Assembly: GCF_004363175.1 (NCBI RefSeq)
Contig: NZ_SNYR01000002.1
Location: 868,001 to 932,000 of the forward strand
DNA: 64,000 nt
Direction of reading: 5' to 3'
Source of the DNA: Maritalea mobilis
GTDB taxonomy: Bacteria > Pseudomonadota > Alphaproteobacteria > Rhizobiales > Devosiaceae
Shown here: positions 16,149 to 25,036 of the stretch, piece by piece
Layout: each line of letters begins with the position of its first letter
How positions within the stretch are numbered: the first letter of the stretch is position 1
The notes under the pieces: model-generated
The model's input: only the letters and a program-made list of their open reading frames with translations
Database searches by the model: none
Told to the model about the DNA's origin: nothing
Made by a program: the position numbers and the translations under genes

Positions 16149-17060
16149 TCATTCAGCTAACGCGCATTGTCCTTTAATCCATTTGGAAAAGGTCTCTATC
16201 CGCCGATCTCCGCGGCGTTTGTTAGGCCATGTAAAATAATATGCTTCTTCGCATTTCATGCGTCCCTGAACAGGTACAATCAGGTCGCCACGTAAAATTT
16301 CATTTCGAACTAAGAAATCGGGAATAAGAGCGAAGCCGATACCATTCACGGCAGCTTGTATCACGTGGGCATAGTGCTCGAAACGTGGACCAGATTTAAT
16401 TTTGTTGGTTGGCAACTCAAAATACTGACACCATGTTTGCCAAAGCGTGGGACGAGTTGTGTGATGTACCAACGGAAAGTCGAGTATATCAGCAATACTC
16501 TTTGGTTGTGTTTGGCCAATCAATGTTGGTGAGCAGACAGGAATGACGTGTTCTGGCATTAGAAATTGAAGCTTTGCGCCGGGCCATTCCGGATTGCCAA
16601 AATGAATGGCCATATCGATGTCTTCTTGATCGAAATTGAATGGGCGTATCTTGGACACCAAATTCAGGTCCAAACCGGGGTGTTCAGTAATAAAATTATT
16701 CAATTTTGGAACAAGCCAGCGTGATCCAAAGGTGGGCGGCACAGCAACAGTGAGCAGTCCAATAGACTGGTTGTGAGACAAAAATCGTGCTGTTGAAGCC
16801 TCGATTTCACTCAAAATCTGGGACATGTCTTTGCCGTAGTTTTCGGCTGCGGGCTCTAAAAATAGACGTTTACGCTCTCGCCTAAAAAGGCTTTGCCCCA
16901 GTTGGCTTTCGAGCACCTGAATGCGGCGACTTACTGCGCTTTGTGTCATGTTTAATTCTTCGGCGGCAAGCGTAATGCTGCCCAATCGATACACAGCTTC
17001 GAAGCAAACAAGCGAATTCATTGAAGGTAATGTACGGCGCATCTTTTCTTTATATTCCAT
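16149..17060 (-). CDS. LysR-family regulator (GcvA-like)
   Basis: A 303-residue LTTR. The N-terminal winged helix has SMNSLVCFEAVYRLGSITLAAEELNMTQSAVSRRIQVLE. The ligand domain (about 95-300) follows, with FNFDQEDIDMAIHFGNPEWPG typical of the GcvA/AmpR branch. It is divergent from the peptide ABC operon with 143 bases between starts, the usual position for a local activator; the ligand may be a peptide or amino acid imported by that system. MRRTLPSM six codons in is an alternative start. Confidence 0.88.
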   Translation of the reverse strand: MEYKEKMRRTLPSMNSLVCFEAVYRLGSITLAAEELNMTQSAVSRRIQVLESQLGQSLFRRERKRLFLEPAAENYGKDMSQILSEIEASTARFLSHNQSIGLLTVAVPPTFGSRWLVPKLNNFITEHPGLDLNLVSKIRPFNFDQEDIDMAIHFGNPEWPGAKLQFLMPEHVIPVCSPTLIGQTQPKSIADILDFPLVHHTTRPTLWQTWCQYFELPTNKIKSGPRFEHYAHVIQAAVNGIGFALIPDFLVRNEILRGDLIVPVQGRMKCEEAYYFTWPNKRRGDRRIETFSKWIKGQCALAE

Positions 17061-17203
17061 TTTGGAATGATATTGCGCGATTAACTCGTTTTACACAAGC
17101 GCTGAGCTGTCCCTAACTTGTTTCCGTCAATTCGAATTGGATTGGCCGAGCAATGCACGAAAAGTGAAAACACTGTCTGCATTGGCATTGGGGAGGAAAA
17201 ACG

Positions 17204-18814
17204 ATGAAAAGATATGTATTGCCGTTAGCGGCGGCCTTGTTGAGCTCAAGCTCTTTAACCGCATTCGCTCAAGGGGAAAAAGTACCCCCGGTTGATTTTT
17301 TGACCTGGCCAGCAGCCAAATATCAACATTATTACGAAACAAGTAGCTACATTGCCGAAGGGTGGCGAGAACTCGGACTGGAAGTCAATCTCAACCCTGA
17401 ACCATTTCCAAATCCAATGTTGGGTAAGTGGTTCTCTGAGCATGATTTTGACGTGGTAATGTCAGTTCTGTCTGGCGCTCCTTATCGTATGGAGCCAGAT
17501 TTTTTCACAAATGCACAATTCAACTCTGCACATTCGGCACCAGGCGATTGGAATGTAGGTGAGTTTGCTGATGAGCGTGTAGATGAACTCGGCAAAAAAC
17601 AACTTGCCATTTATGATGCAGACGCTCGGCGTGACGTTGTTCTTGAATTACAAGAAGTGCTTTATGACCTGCAACCTGAAGCTGTCATAGGCTCGGCGAT
17701 TTCCACTACAGCAATAAATGCAGATAACCTAGAGATACCTGGTTATGTCCCTGCCCCGGATGGATTGCGATCAATTTGGAACCAGTTGGAAATGGTTTCT
17801 TTAACCGGTCAAGCGGTGAAGATGGGCCAGACCATTGACCAAGCCTCTTTTAACCCATTGGCAGCAAACATTGCTGAAGATTTCAACAATCTCAGCCTTA
17901 TATACGATCGATTGATCGAGCTGGGGCCTGATGGCAAGCCACGCAATCGGTTGGCCAGCAACATAATAGTGGTCGATGAGACAACAATTGATGTCACCTT
18001 GCGTGAAGGCCATACATTTTCAGATGGTGAACCTTTGACCGCCGAAGATGTTAAGTTCTCATTTGACTATTTCAAAGAATGGGAAGCGGCATACTACAAG
18101 AAATATCTTGAGCGTCTGGATGAAGTGATCATTCAAGATGACGGTACAATCCGCTTTAAACTCACCGAGGCGTATGCACCATTTATCCTGCATACACTTG
18201 GGCAAGTGTTTATCGTGCCGGAGCATGTTTGGGGCAGCGTGATTGAAGATACGGGTATTTCAAAACCACAAGAGTTCCGCAACACAAATCCGGTTGGCAG
18301 CGGCCCATATTCGCTGAATTATTGGAAAGAGGGCCAAGAAATTTATTTCACGCGGCGTGCGGATCACTTTATGAAGCCGAAATCGGACTTATTGTTTGTG
18401 ATTTTTGGTTCTGCAGAAGTTGTTGGCGCAGCGCTTAAAAAAGGTGACATTGATGTTTCATTACAACCATTGGTGCCAACCGTTGTGGATGAATTTGAAG
18501 CGCAGGAAAACTTAAAAATCTTCCGCACCTATCCAAATGGCTACATGTCTGCCCGGTACAAGGCTTCTGGTGAAATATTCAAACACAAAGCTTTGAGGCA
18601 AGCAGCTACAGCTGCCATTCCTTACGAAAAGATCGTTGATGAAGTTTTAGGCGGCGACGCGACGAGAAGTGCAAGTTCCATCGTGCCGATCAATGCATTT
18701 TGGCACAATGATAGCTTGCCATTGCCGGAATATGACATCGAAAAAGCAAAGCAAATCCTTGTCGATGCCGGATTTACTTGGGACGAAAATGGCGCCCTGC
18801 ATTTTCCAGAATAG
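17204..18814 (+). CDS. Peptide-type ABC substrate-binding protein (family 5), permuted order
   Basis: A 536-residue periplasmic protein with a signal peptide (1-22, AFA). From about residue 205 onward it reads like the front of an OppA/DppA-type protein (GQTIDQASFNPLA, LIYDRLIELGPDG, TFSDGEPLTAEDVKFSFDY, NTNPVGSGPYSL, ALRQAATAAIPYEKIV) and stops at YDIEKAKQILVDAGF, where family members normally continue for another 120-150 residues. Those missing residues look to be at the front instead: residues 25-195 (YIAEGWRELGLEVNL, HDFDVVMSVLSG, ELQEVLYDLQPEAVI) resemble the usual C-terminal part. It opens a complete importer operon, so it is expected to work. GGGGAGG lies just upstream of the ATG. Confidence 0.85.
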   Translation: MKRYVLPLAAALLSSSSLTAFAQGEKVPPVDFLTWPAAKYQHYYETSSYIAEGWRELGLEVNLNPEPFPNPMLGKWFSEHDFDVVMSVLSGAPYRMEPDFFTNAQFNSAHSAPGDWNVGEFADERVDELGKKQLAIYDADARRDVVLELQEVLYDLQPEAVIGSAISTTAINADNLEIPGYVPAPDGLRSIWNQLEMVSLTGQAVKMGQTIDQASFNPLAANIAEDFNNLSLIYDRLIELGPDGKPRNRLASNIIVVDETTIDVTLREGHTFSDGEPLTAEDVKFSFDYFKEWEAAYYKKYLERLDEVIIQDDGTIRFKLTEAYAPFILHTLGQVFIVPEHVWGSVIEDTGISKPQEFRNTNPVGSGPYSLNYWKEGQEIYFTRRADHFMKPKSDLLFVIFGSAEVVGAALKKGDIDVSLQPLVPTVVDEFEAQENLKIFRTYPNGYMSARYKASGEIFKHKALRQAATAAIPYEKIVDEVLGGDATRSASSIVPINAFWHNDSLPLPEYDIEKAKQILVDAGFTWDENGALHFPE

Positions 18815-18836
18815 TAAGTTAGGCGTGTAGCGATCA

Positions 18837-19844
18837 ATGTTGTTGGATGTACAAGATCTCGCCAAGCATTATGTGCTTGGCGAGGGGTTTTCAAATTTAT
18901 TCGGACTTTCTAATCCCCAAAAAATTCGCGCGGTGGACGGTGTGAGTTTGCGGCTGCAGCCAGGCGAAGTTCTTGGGCTAGTTGGTGAAAGCGGGTGCGG
19001 AAAGTCCACCCTTGCACGGATACTTGTTGGCCTTGAACTACCAAGTAGCGGTGCCCTGCTCTTCAACGGCAACGATATTGCAGAAGATATTAAGTCCAAT
19101 CGAAAGCAGTTTCATCAGAAGGTGCAGATGGTCTTTCAAGACCCCTATGGGTCGCTAAACCCTCAGCACACAATAGAAGAAATTGTTACCCGACCACTGA
19201 TCTACCAGCAATTGGGTTTAAGCAAAGCAGAGCTGAAAGACCGCGCAATCGACGCATTAAACGATGCTGAGATGATGCCAGCGAAGCGTTACTTAAACAA
19301 ATTTCCACACGAATTAAGCGGGGGCCAACGTCAACGCGTTTGTATCGCACGCGCACTTGTGCTCCAGCCAGAATTGATTGTCGCTGATGAGCCCATCTCG
19401 ATGCTAGATGTGTCGATCAAATGGAGCATCGTCCGCCTGCTTAAACGCTTGGTCAAAGAGCGCAACATTGGCCTGATTTACATCACACACGACCTTAGCT
19501 CCGTACCCGCGATTTGCGACAAGCTTGCCATCATGTATTTGGGTCGAGTGGTGGAAAGTGGTCTTTGTGACGACATTTTCAAACAGGCCACCCACCCTTA
19601 TACGCAGGCATTGCTTGCGGCGAGCCCGAACCCGAACCCTGACGTTAAGCGGGGCCGGCCAAACATTTCCGGCGCCATTCCAAATGCCTCCAACATCCCA
19701 ACAGGATGCCGGTTCCATCCACGCTGCCCTAACGCTCAGCCGCAATGTGCAACGGAGCAGCCCGCAGAACGCCATAGAGGTTATCACCGAGCTGAGTGTC
19801 ATTTTGCATTCGATGTGAAAATAGAGAGGACGAAGCGTGCGTAG
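18837..19844 (+). CDS. Peptide ABC transporter ATPase (DppF/OppF-like)
   Basis: A 335-residue nucleotide-binding subunit. Walker A GESGCGKST, Q-loop VFQDPYGSLNP, signature LSGGQRQR, Walker B LIVADEPISMLDVS and H-loop ITHDLSS are all intact. The C-terminal oligopeptide-type extension has GCRFHPRCPNAQPQC, a Cys motif of the Opp/Dpp subfamily. A hairpin with a T-run lies inside codons 8-19 (see separate entry). The 3' end overlaps the permease start by 8 bases. Confidence 0.92.
   Translation: MLLDVQDLAKHYVLGEGFSNLFGLSNPQKIRAVDGVSLRLQPGEVLGLVGESGCGKSTLARILVGLELPSSGALLFNGNDIAEDIKSNRKQFHQKVQMVFQDPYGSLNPQHTIEEIVTRPLIYQQLGLSKAELKDRAIDALNDAEMMPAKRYLNKFPHELSGGQRQRVCIARALVLQPELIVADEPISMLDVSIKWSIVRLLKRLVKERNIGLIYITHDLSSVPAICDKLAIMYLGRVVESGLCDDIFKQATHPYTQALLAASPNPNPDVKRGRPNISGAIPNASNIPTGCRFHPRCPNAQPQCATEQPAERHRGYHRAECHFAFDVKIERTKRA
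18859..18893 (+). terminator. Terminator-like hairpin inside the ATPase gene start
   Basis: A perfect 10-bp stem, CTCGCCAAGC (18859-18868) and GCTTGGCGAG (18876-18885), with a 7-base loop, followed by GGGTTTTC. It lies 45 bases after the binding-protein stop and within the first codons of the ATPase. It could end part of the transcripts and give more binding protein than transporter. Confidence 0.55.
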
Positions 19845-20808
19845 ATTTTTAGTCAAACGCCTGTGGCATGCCGCACTGACTTTGTTTGTGATGATTACGG
19901 GCATGTTTTTCATGTTTCGGTTGTTGCCTGGCGATCCAACCGCGACGGTGATTAGCCCGGCACTTTATCCAAAAGCCCAAGCGGCGCTGAAGGCACAGTT
20001 TGGTTTAGACCAACCACTTTGGATGCAATATTTTATCTATCTCAAAAACCTGACGGTATTTGATTTCGGCGTTTCCTTTCATACTTTGCGGCCGGTTGCA
20101 GGCGAAATTGGCAACCGCATGGTCAATACGCTGGTGTTGATTTTACCCTCGATGATATTTGCCTATTTCCTTGGGGCACTGGTGGGCGCCTATATGGCTT
20201 GGCGACGTGGCAGCAAAGCGGAAGGGCTGCTTGTATTGTTGGCCACGGCGTTGCAATCAACACCCGTGTTCTGGCTGGGCATGCTCGCAATTCTATTCTT
20301 CTCATTGAAGTTGGATTTGTTTCCGGTGGGGCATATTGTAAGTCCGGGCAAGTTTCCGCAGGCGACATGGCAGATGTATTTCTCTCTCGATTTTCTGCAT
20401 CATTTGGCGCTGCCCTTTATGGTCAATGTGGCCTACCAATTCTGCTTTCCGTTCCTCTTGATGCGGTCAACAATGCTCTCCACCATCGGAGAGGATTATA
20501 TCGAGCTTGCGCGCATGAAAGGCGTGCCAGAAAATAAGATTTTATATCACCACGCCATGCGCAATTCACTGCTACCGTTAGCCACAACACTCCCTATGAT
20601 TTTGGGCTGGGCGGTGGCCGGCTCTGTGGTGATTGAAACGGTGTTTTCTTGGCCGGGCCTTGGGTTGCTGATGGTCGAAGCAGTTGGGCGTTCTGACTAT
20701 CCGGTGGTGCAAGCCTCTTTCCTACTCATTGCGGTTCTAACTGTTGGCGGCACATTGCTTGCAGACCTTATGTACGGCCTGCTTGATCCGCGCATCAGTT
20801 ACAAATAG
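19837..20808 (+). CDS. Peptide ABC transporter permease (DppB/OppB-like)
   Basis: A 323-residue inner-membrane protein with six helices. It starts with the conserved RRFLVKRL and FRLLPGDPT of DppB, and the EAA loop YIELARMKGVPENKILYHHA contacts the ATPase. GTG start overlapping the ATPase gene by 8 bases. Ends 9 bases before the second permease. Confidence 0.92.
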   Translation: MRRFLVKRLWHAALTLFVMITGMFFMFRLLPGDPTATVISPALYPKAQAALKAQFGLDQPLWMQYFIYLKNLTVFDFGVSFHTLRPVAGEIGNRMVNTLVLILPSMIFAYFLGALVGAYMAWRRGSKAEGLLVLLATALQSTPVFWLGMLAILFFSLKLDLFPVGHIVSPGKFPQATWQMYFSLDFLHHLALPFMVNVAYQFCFPFLLMRSTMLSTIGEDYIELARMKGVPENKILYHHAMRNSLLPLATTLPMILGWAVAGSVVIETVFSWPGLGLLMVEAVGRSDYPVVQASFLLIAVLTVGGTLLADLMYGLLDPRISYK

Positions 20809-20817
20809 GAGCCAGTT

Positions 20818-21684
20818 ATGCTGAGAACATTTCTCAATTTCTTCTCAATTGTCTGGCGGTCTTATGCGGGCAAGATCAGCCTCATCGTTTTCACCATTTG
20901 CATGTCGTTGGCGGTGCTTGGACCGATTGCAGCGCCTTACGGACCAACTGAGCGCGTTTACGATGCAGCGGGCAATCTGGTTCGCCTTGCGCCACCTAGT
21001 TGGGATCATTGGCTGGGCACAACTTTGTTGGGCAGAGATGTTTGGAGCCAGATGCTGTGGGGTGCCCGGCCAGCGCTTACCATAGGTCTTTTGACCGCGT
21101 TGGGCACTGTTGTAATTGGCGTCAATGTTGGGCTTTTGGCTGGTTATCTTGGCGGCGCGGTCGATAGTTTTTTAATGCGATTAACCGACATTTTTCTAGG
21201 CCTACCCTTCTTACCCTTCATTATCGTGTTGCTCTCATTAACCGGACAAAATATCTGGACCATAATTCTGGCGATGATGGCTGTCATGTGGCGCTCCACT
21301 GCAAGGATCGTGCGGGCGGAGGTTCTTTCGCTGCGAGAGCGGCAATTCATTGCGGCTGCCCGCACCACAGGTGCAAGCGATTTTGACATCATTTATCGGG
21401 AGATCGCGCCCAACGTAATGCCATTCGCACTCGTCGGCATCACCTTTGCGTTGGCATGGGCGATTATCACCGAGGCAAGCATTGGCTTCCTTGGATTTGG
21501 CGATCCCAATGTCGTGAGTTGGGGGTCAATCATTTATGATGCCTATGCCAGCCAAATGATGTATCGGGCGCCATGGTGGGTCGTACCGCCTGGCATCGCA
21601 ATCATGATCCTAGTTACATCAGTTTATTTCATGGGCCGTGCCTATGAAGAAGTCGTCAATCCACGCATTAAGCAAGCAGGTTAG
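20818..21684 (+). CDS. Peptide ABC transporter permease (DppC/OppC-like)
   Basis: A 288-residue permease with six helices. The periplasmic loop has HWLGTTLLGRDVWSQML, the DppC signature, and the EAA loop is RERQFIAAARTTGASDFDII. GGAGCC precedes the ATG. It pairs with the DppB-like subunit to form the channel. Confidence 0.92.
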   Translation: MLRTFLNFFSIVWRSYAGKISLIVFTICMSLAVLGPIAAPYGPTERVYDAAGNLVRLAPPSWDHWLGTTLLGRDVWSQMLWGARPALTIGLLTALGTVVIGVNVGLLAGYLGGAVDSFLMRLTDIFLGLPFLPFIIVLLSLTGQNIWTIILAMMAVMWRSTARIVRAEVLSLRERQFIAAARTTGASDFDIIYREIAPNVMPFALVGITFALAWAIITEASIGFLGFGDPNVVSWGSIIYDAYASQMMYRAPWWVVPPGIAIMILVTSVYFMGRAYEEVVNPRIKQAG

Positions 21685-21693
21685 GACGGCACG

Positions 21694-22737
21694 ATGGCTA
21701 ACAATCAAAAAGAGATTTTGCTCGAAATCAAGAATCTTGATGCCCACTATAACGTTGATGGACAGCCCGTCTCTGCGCTTCAGGACGTCAACTTTTCGAT
21801 CCAGAAAGGCGAGCGTGTCGGATTGGTGGGTGAAAGCGGATGTGGCAAATCCACTTTGCTCAAGGCAATCATGGGCGTTTTGGCACCCAACGCTCAAATT
21901 ACCCGGGGCGCAATCAAGCTTCATGAAGGTGACCTGCTGCAAGCAAGCCCAGAACAACGCCGCCAGTCGCGTTGGAATGATATCGCCATGATCACACAGA
22001 GTGCGTTAAATGCACTTAATCCGGTTCATAAAATCGGCGATCAAATTATCGAAGCGATTCAGTCGCACCGTGACGTTGATAGGCAACAGGCGCGCACCCG
22101 AGCAACTGAGCTATTTGAGCTGGTTGGCGTTCCGCCGCAGCGATTGGATGATTTTCCGCATCAATTTTCTGGCGGCATGCGGCAACGCGCTGTGATTGCC
22201 ATGGCATTGGCCCTTTCGCCTGAAATCGTGCTCGCTGATGAACCCACGACAGCACTAGATGTGATCGTTCAGGATCAAATTTTTGAACGATTGGATTTGT
22301 TGCAAAAAGAACAAGCTTTTTCGATGATTTTGGTGACGCACGATTTGGCGCTCGTCGTGGAGAGCTGTTCCCGCATTATCGTCATGTATGCCGGTATGAT
22401 TGTTGAAACGGGGCCAACACACGAGGTCGTCCGTCGGCCATTTCATCCATACACCGCTGGCTTGCGGTATGCGATCCCAGATCCGTCAACAAAATACGAA
22501 CCCATTTCAATTCCGGGTGCTCCGCCAGACTTATCACAGCAAATCAACGGCTGCCGTTTTGCACCGCGCTGCCCTCTAGCGACATCTAAATGTGAGCTTG
22601 AAATGCCGCCGCTGGTTTCCAGTTTGGCAAGCGATGCCGCCCGCCAAACACGATGTCACCACGCAGATCAAATGGATCAATCGCGCGATAGATTTCACGA
22701 CCAATCATTCTGGCAAACCGCCAAAACCACATCATAA
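21694..22737 (+). CDS. Peptide ABC transporter ATPase (DppD/OppD-like)
   Basis: A 347-residue second nucleotide-binding subunit: Walker A GESGCGKST, signature FSGGMRQR, Walker B IVLADEPTTALDV, H-loop VTHDLAL, and the C-terminal GCRFAPRCPLATSKC motif. With the DppF-like gene it makes the heterodimeric engine. It ends 13 bases before the gamma-glutamylcyclotransferase-like gene. Confidence 0.92.
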   Translation: MANNQKEILLEIKNLDAHYNVDGQPVSALQDVNFSIQKGERVGLVGESGCGKSTLLKAIMGVLAPNAQITRGAIKLHEGDLLQASPEQRRQSRWNDIAMITQSALNALNPVHKIGDQIIEAIQSHRDVDRQQARTRATELFELVGVPPQRLDDFPHQFSGGMRQRAVIAMALALSPEIVLADEPTTALDVIVQDQIFERLDLLQKEQAFSMILVTHDLALVVESCSRIIVMYAGMIVETGPTHEVVRRPFHPYTAGLRYAIPDPSTKYEPISIPGAPPDLSQQINGCRFAPRCPLATSKCELEMPPLVSSLASDAARQTRCHHADQMDQSRDRFHDQSFWQTAKTTS

Positions 22738-22750
22738 ATTGGAGAATATT

Positions 22751-23224
22751 ATGCACTATTTTGCTTATGGCACCTTACTGGTGGAAGAAAGCATGCGCTC
22801 TGTTTGCCCTAGCGCCACGAACAAAGGTTATATGCGGCTGGATGGCTACGAAATGGCATTCGGCAATTGTTCAAAGCCAGGCCTCGCCGGCTGCACATTG
22901 GTGCCCAAAACTGGCGCTGTGACATATGGCATCCAATATGAACTATCCGAAGAGGATATGGCAAAGCTGGACAACGCCGCGGAAGTGCCTGATGAGCAAT
23001 GGGTTCACCTGCCCATCACGCTTGTAGACAAATCAGGAAATGAAGTGCCCTCTTCAACCTATATTATTCCCGGCAATCCGGAAAAGTGGGCGCCTACCCC
23101 GAAATATGTCACGCCTATACTAAAGGGTTTGGAAACTTGTGACTTTCCTGCAGCTTACAAAGACTTTCTGCGTAAATTGGTCGACAGCGCTATGAAGCAG
23201 CCTAATCCAACAACGCCAGGATGA
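22751..23224 (+). CDS. Gamma-glutamylcyclotransferase-like protein
   Basis: A 157-residue protein beginning YFAYGTLL, the N-terminal substrate-loop motif (YGxL) of the GGCT/AIG2 fold. A candidate catalytic Glu lies in GIQYELSEEDMAKLD. ATG 22751 follows GGAGAATATT; the longer frame back to 22592 runs inside the ATPase gene. As the last gene of the importer operon, it suggests that the imported compound is a gamma-glutamyl peptide or amine cleaved to 5-oxoproline. That substrate is an inference. Confidence 0.78.
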   Translation: MHYFAYGTLLVEESMRSVCPSATNKGYMRLDGYEMAFGNCSKPGLAGCTLVPKTGAVTYGIQYELSEEDMAKLDNAAEVPDEQWVHLPITLVDKSGNEVPSSTYIIPGNPEKWAPTPKYVTPILKGLETCDFPAAYKDFLRKLVDSAMKQPNPTTPG

Positions 23225-23332
23225 GTATAAGAGCCTTTGGGCACGCGTAACCATGGGATAATGAGTAGGCAACCCCAAAGGCTCACTTTAAATCGGATGC
23301 TGGGAGGGATTTTCTTTTCGACAGGCACAGCA

Positions 23333-23419
23333 TCCCAGAAGCAAACAATGGATGCAGTTAATTTGATTTCTTCAAAGCGAACCTTCGTCAATGACTAGTT
23401 TAGATATGTATTAAGTGCT
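23333..23419 (+). repeat. Dispersed repeat copy R3 (degenerate)
   Basis: TCCCAGAAGCAAACAATGGA at the left, then ATTTGATTTCTTCAAAGCGA, ACCTTCGTCAATGAC and TTTAGATATGTATTAAG. The same blocks in the same order occur in R6 (43738) and R4 (39709), so this is a decayed full-length copy. Confidence 0.6.
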
Positions 23420-23851
23420 GCAATGCGAACTATAGCGGCGATTTACAATGACCGCTTGCTGCTCATCAAATTCGCATATTTTGAAATATGGCAGGCCTCC
23501 AAAACTTTATGTACATCATTTAGCTGAGAATGCATTTAGATATACTCGCATAATAACCAATATAAAAACACCTGCCGGATGATAGACATCAATTGTTTTA
23601 GCGACAATTCTTGCCTACTAAGTATTTATTGATGGTTCAGTCAGATAATCGCAATTTGAAATGGCAAATACGTCCCTAATAAAATTACCAATTGAATGGA
23701 TATCTGTAGAGTTTATTGAGGGACCACAATTCATCCATGGCCCCTACTCAATTCAAAGATAATTCTAAACAGTAATTTAGAAATCAAAGCGGACTAATTG
23801 TGCTCGAGCGTGCTCCGCTTGCCTTTCCAACAGCATCACGAACTTCTCAGT
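23420..23851. other. A/T-rich intergenic stretch, no gene seen
   Basis: No open frame with coding character on either strand. The sequence is A/T-rich and holds no clear terminator, tRNA or repeat beyond the R3 copy at its left edge. Confidence 0.5.
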
Positions 23852-23974
23852 CTAATGCTTACTTGAAGCATCTACTGCTTCAAGTGGACGGAAACACCAC
23901 ACACATCTTGTGGCTGATTTCGGAATGAATTCACGGCAAAAATGACAATATTTAGGTGGGTTACGAAACCGCAT
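23852..23974 (-). CDS. 40-residue zinc-ribbon miniprotein
   Basis: A very short gene whose protein is dominated by YCHFCREF and RCVWCFRP, two CxxC knuckles 11 residues apart, a zinc-ribbon pattern. The start at 23974 is set by GGAGGTCAGA just upstream. Starts further up (23986, 24100) lack a ribosome site. Role unknown; isolated zinc ribbons of this size often mediate protein or nucleic-acid contacts. Could also be a decayed fragment of a larger ribbon protein. Confidence 0.5.
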   Translation of the reverse strand: MRFRNPPKYCHFCREFIPKSATRCVWCFRPLEAVDASSKH

Positions 23975-24331
23975 TCTGACCTCCATATGCGAAAATCTTG
24001 GAATAGCCAAGACGATACAAATGCATAGCCCGAGGCGGTGCGCGATAATCAGTATCGCTCTACCACCTCGGGAGGAGAAAGTGTTTTGATCTGAACCCAA
24101 TAGAGGTTTATTTGTCGTACAATTGCTATCATACTTCTAATCTAGCTCACGATTTTCTTTTATCAAGTTTACAACATGTAATAAAATTGCGGCATAATTA
24201 CACACTTTGTCGGCAAGAATGATCAAATTCAAATGACCGATTTCCGCACACCCAACTACGAACAAAAATTACCTTGAATATTTCGTCATTCGGCACAAAA
24301 TATATATCCTTCAAATCGCGCTTTGGATCTT
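23975..24331. other. Intergenic stretch, no gene seen
   Basis: Divergent gap between the zinc-ribbon miniprotein and the membrane-anchored protein at 24332. A/T-rich, with no convincing coding frame, hairpin or repeat. Confidence 0.4.
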
Positions 24332-24769
24332 ATGACTCTGCTATTTTTAAGTTTTTCCGTATTTGCAATTTTTGCACTGGCTTTAATGTTAGTGCAATTC
24401 TTGTGGGCGGAAAACAAATCAGCGTCGAGCATGCCAGAGAATGGAGCAATAGGGAGTTATGACAATCCTGTTATACTCGTGGAGTTTTTGGATGTTTCAG
24501 GATCGAAACAACGAGAACTAGTTGAGATTACAGGATGGCATAAAACGGAACGAAAGAAGCAAGAGCAAACTCAGACTTTATTGATCGCCTCTGTGGTAGG
24601 TGAACGAAAAACCAAGGTCTTTAATAAGAAAGATATTTTACGCGCATACTTGGAACCCAGTAGCGTCGAAATATTGGATCTGGAAGCATTTTTGCAAAGA
24701 AATGCACGCCGAATTTCTGAAACAAGTCAGGAGTTCTCGATAATAAAATTTCTAGCTCATCCCGATTAA
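24332..24769 (+). CDS. Membrane-anchored hypothetical protein
   Basis: About 145 residues from ATG 24332 (a TTG at 24323 is also in frame). One N-terminal helix (TLLFLSFSVFAIFALALMLV) and a soluble, charged domain with beta-alpha pattern. No family recognised. No strong ribosome site is visible, and it stands alone in an A/T-rich stretch, which lowers confidence and suggests acquired DNA. Confidence 0.5.
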   Translation: MTLLFLSFSVFAIFALALMLVQFLWAENKSASSMPENGAIGSYDNPVILVEFLDVSGSKQRELVEITGWHKTERKKQEQTQTLLIASVVGERKTKVFNKKDILRAYLEPSSVEILDLEAFLQRNARRISETSQEFSIIKFLAHPD

Positions 24770-24832
24770 ACTTATTCCCTATTTCTCTCGCATATTTGCT
24801 GCGACAAATCGTCATTTAAGATTACTCAAACT

Positions 24833-24861
24833 TTGACCGCTTCCATTGCTACCACTACTAT
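24833..24861 (+). promoter_or_regulatory. Promoter of sRNA candidate 1
   Basis: TTGACC (24833-24838), exactly 17 bases, TACTAT (24856-24861). The expected start, 6-7 bases on, falls at the foot of the first RNA hairpin. Confidence 0.6.
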
Positions 24862-24865
24862 CAAA

Positions 24866-24954
24866 GATATTTATCCGCGCCTCGTCCAGCCTTAACATAG
24901 CGGATAAATATCTAGAAACCCGCATGGAAGACTGCCTTCTCCCATGCGGGTTTT
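24866..24954 (+). ncRNA. sRNA candidate 1
   Basis: An approximately 88-base unit made of two adjacent hairpins. The first has a perfect 13-bp stem, GATATTTATCCGC (24866-24878) with GCGGATAAATATC (24900-24912), and a 21-base pyrimidine-rich loop containing CCTCGTCC. The second is a terminator: AAACCCGCATGG (24916-24927) with CCATGCGGGTTT (24942-24953) and TTTT. A sigma70-like promoter sits directly upstream. No open frame fits. The terminator stem recurs in candidate 2. Confidence 0.62.
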
Positions 24955-25001
24955 GCAATATACAGTTTACATAGGACCATTGGCTACTTAGGCCAATTTC
25001 T

Positions 25002-25030
25002 TTGACATGATGTGAGTTATTGGATAGGCT
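25002..25030 (+). promoter_or_regulatory. Promoter of sRNA candidate 2
   Basis: TTGACA (25002-25007), 17 bases, TAGGCT (25025-25030). Perfect -35, weaker -10; start expected near 25037. Confidence 0.55.
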
Positions 25031-25036
25031 TGAATT

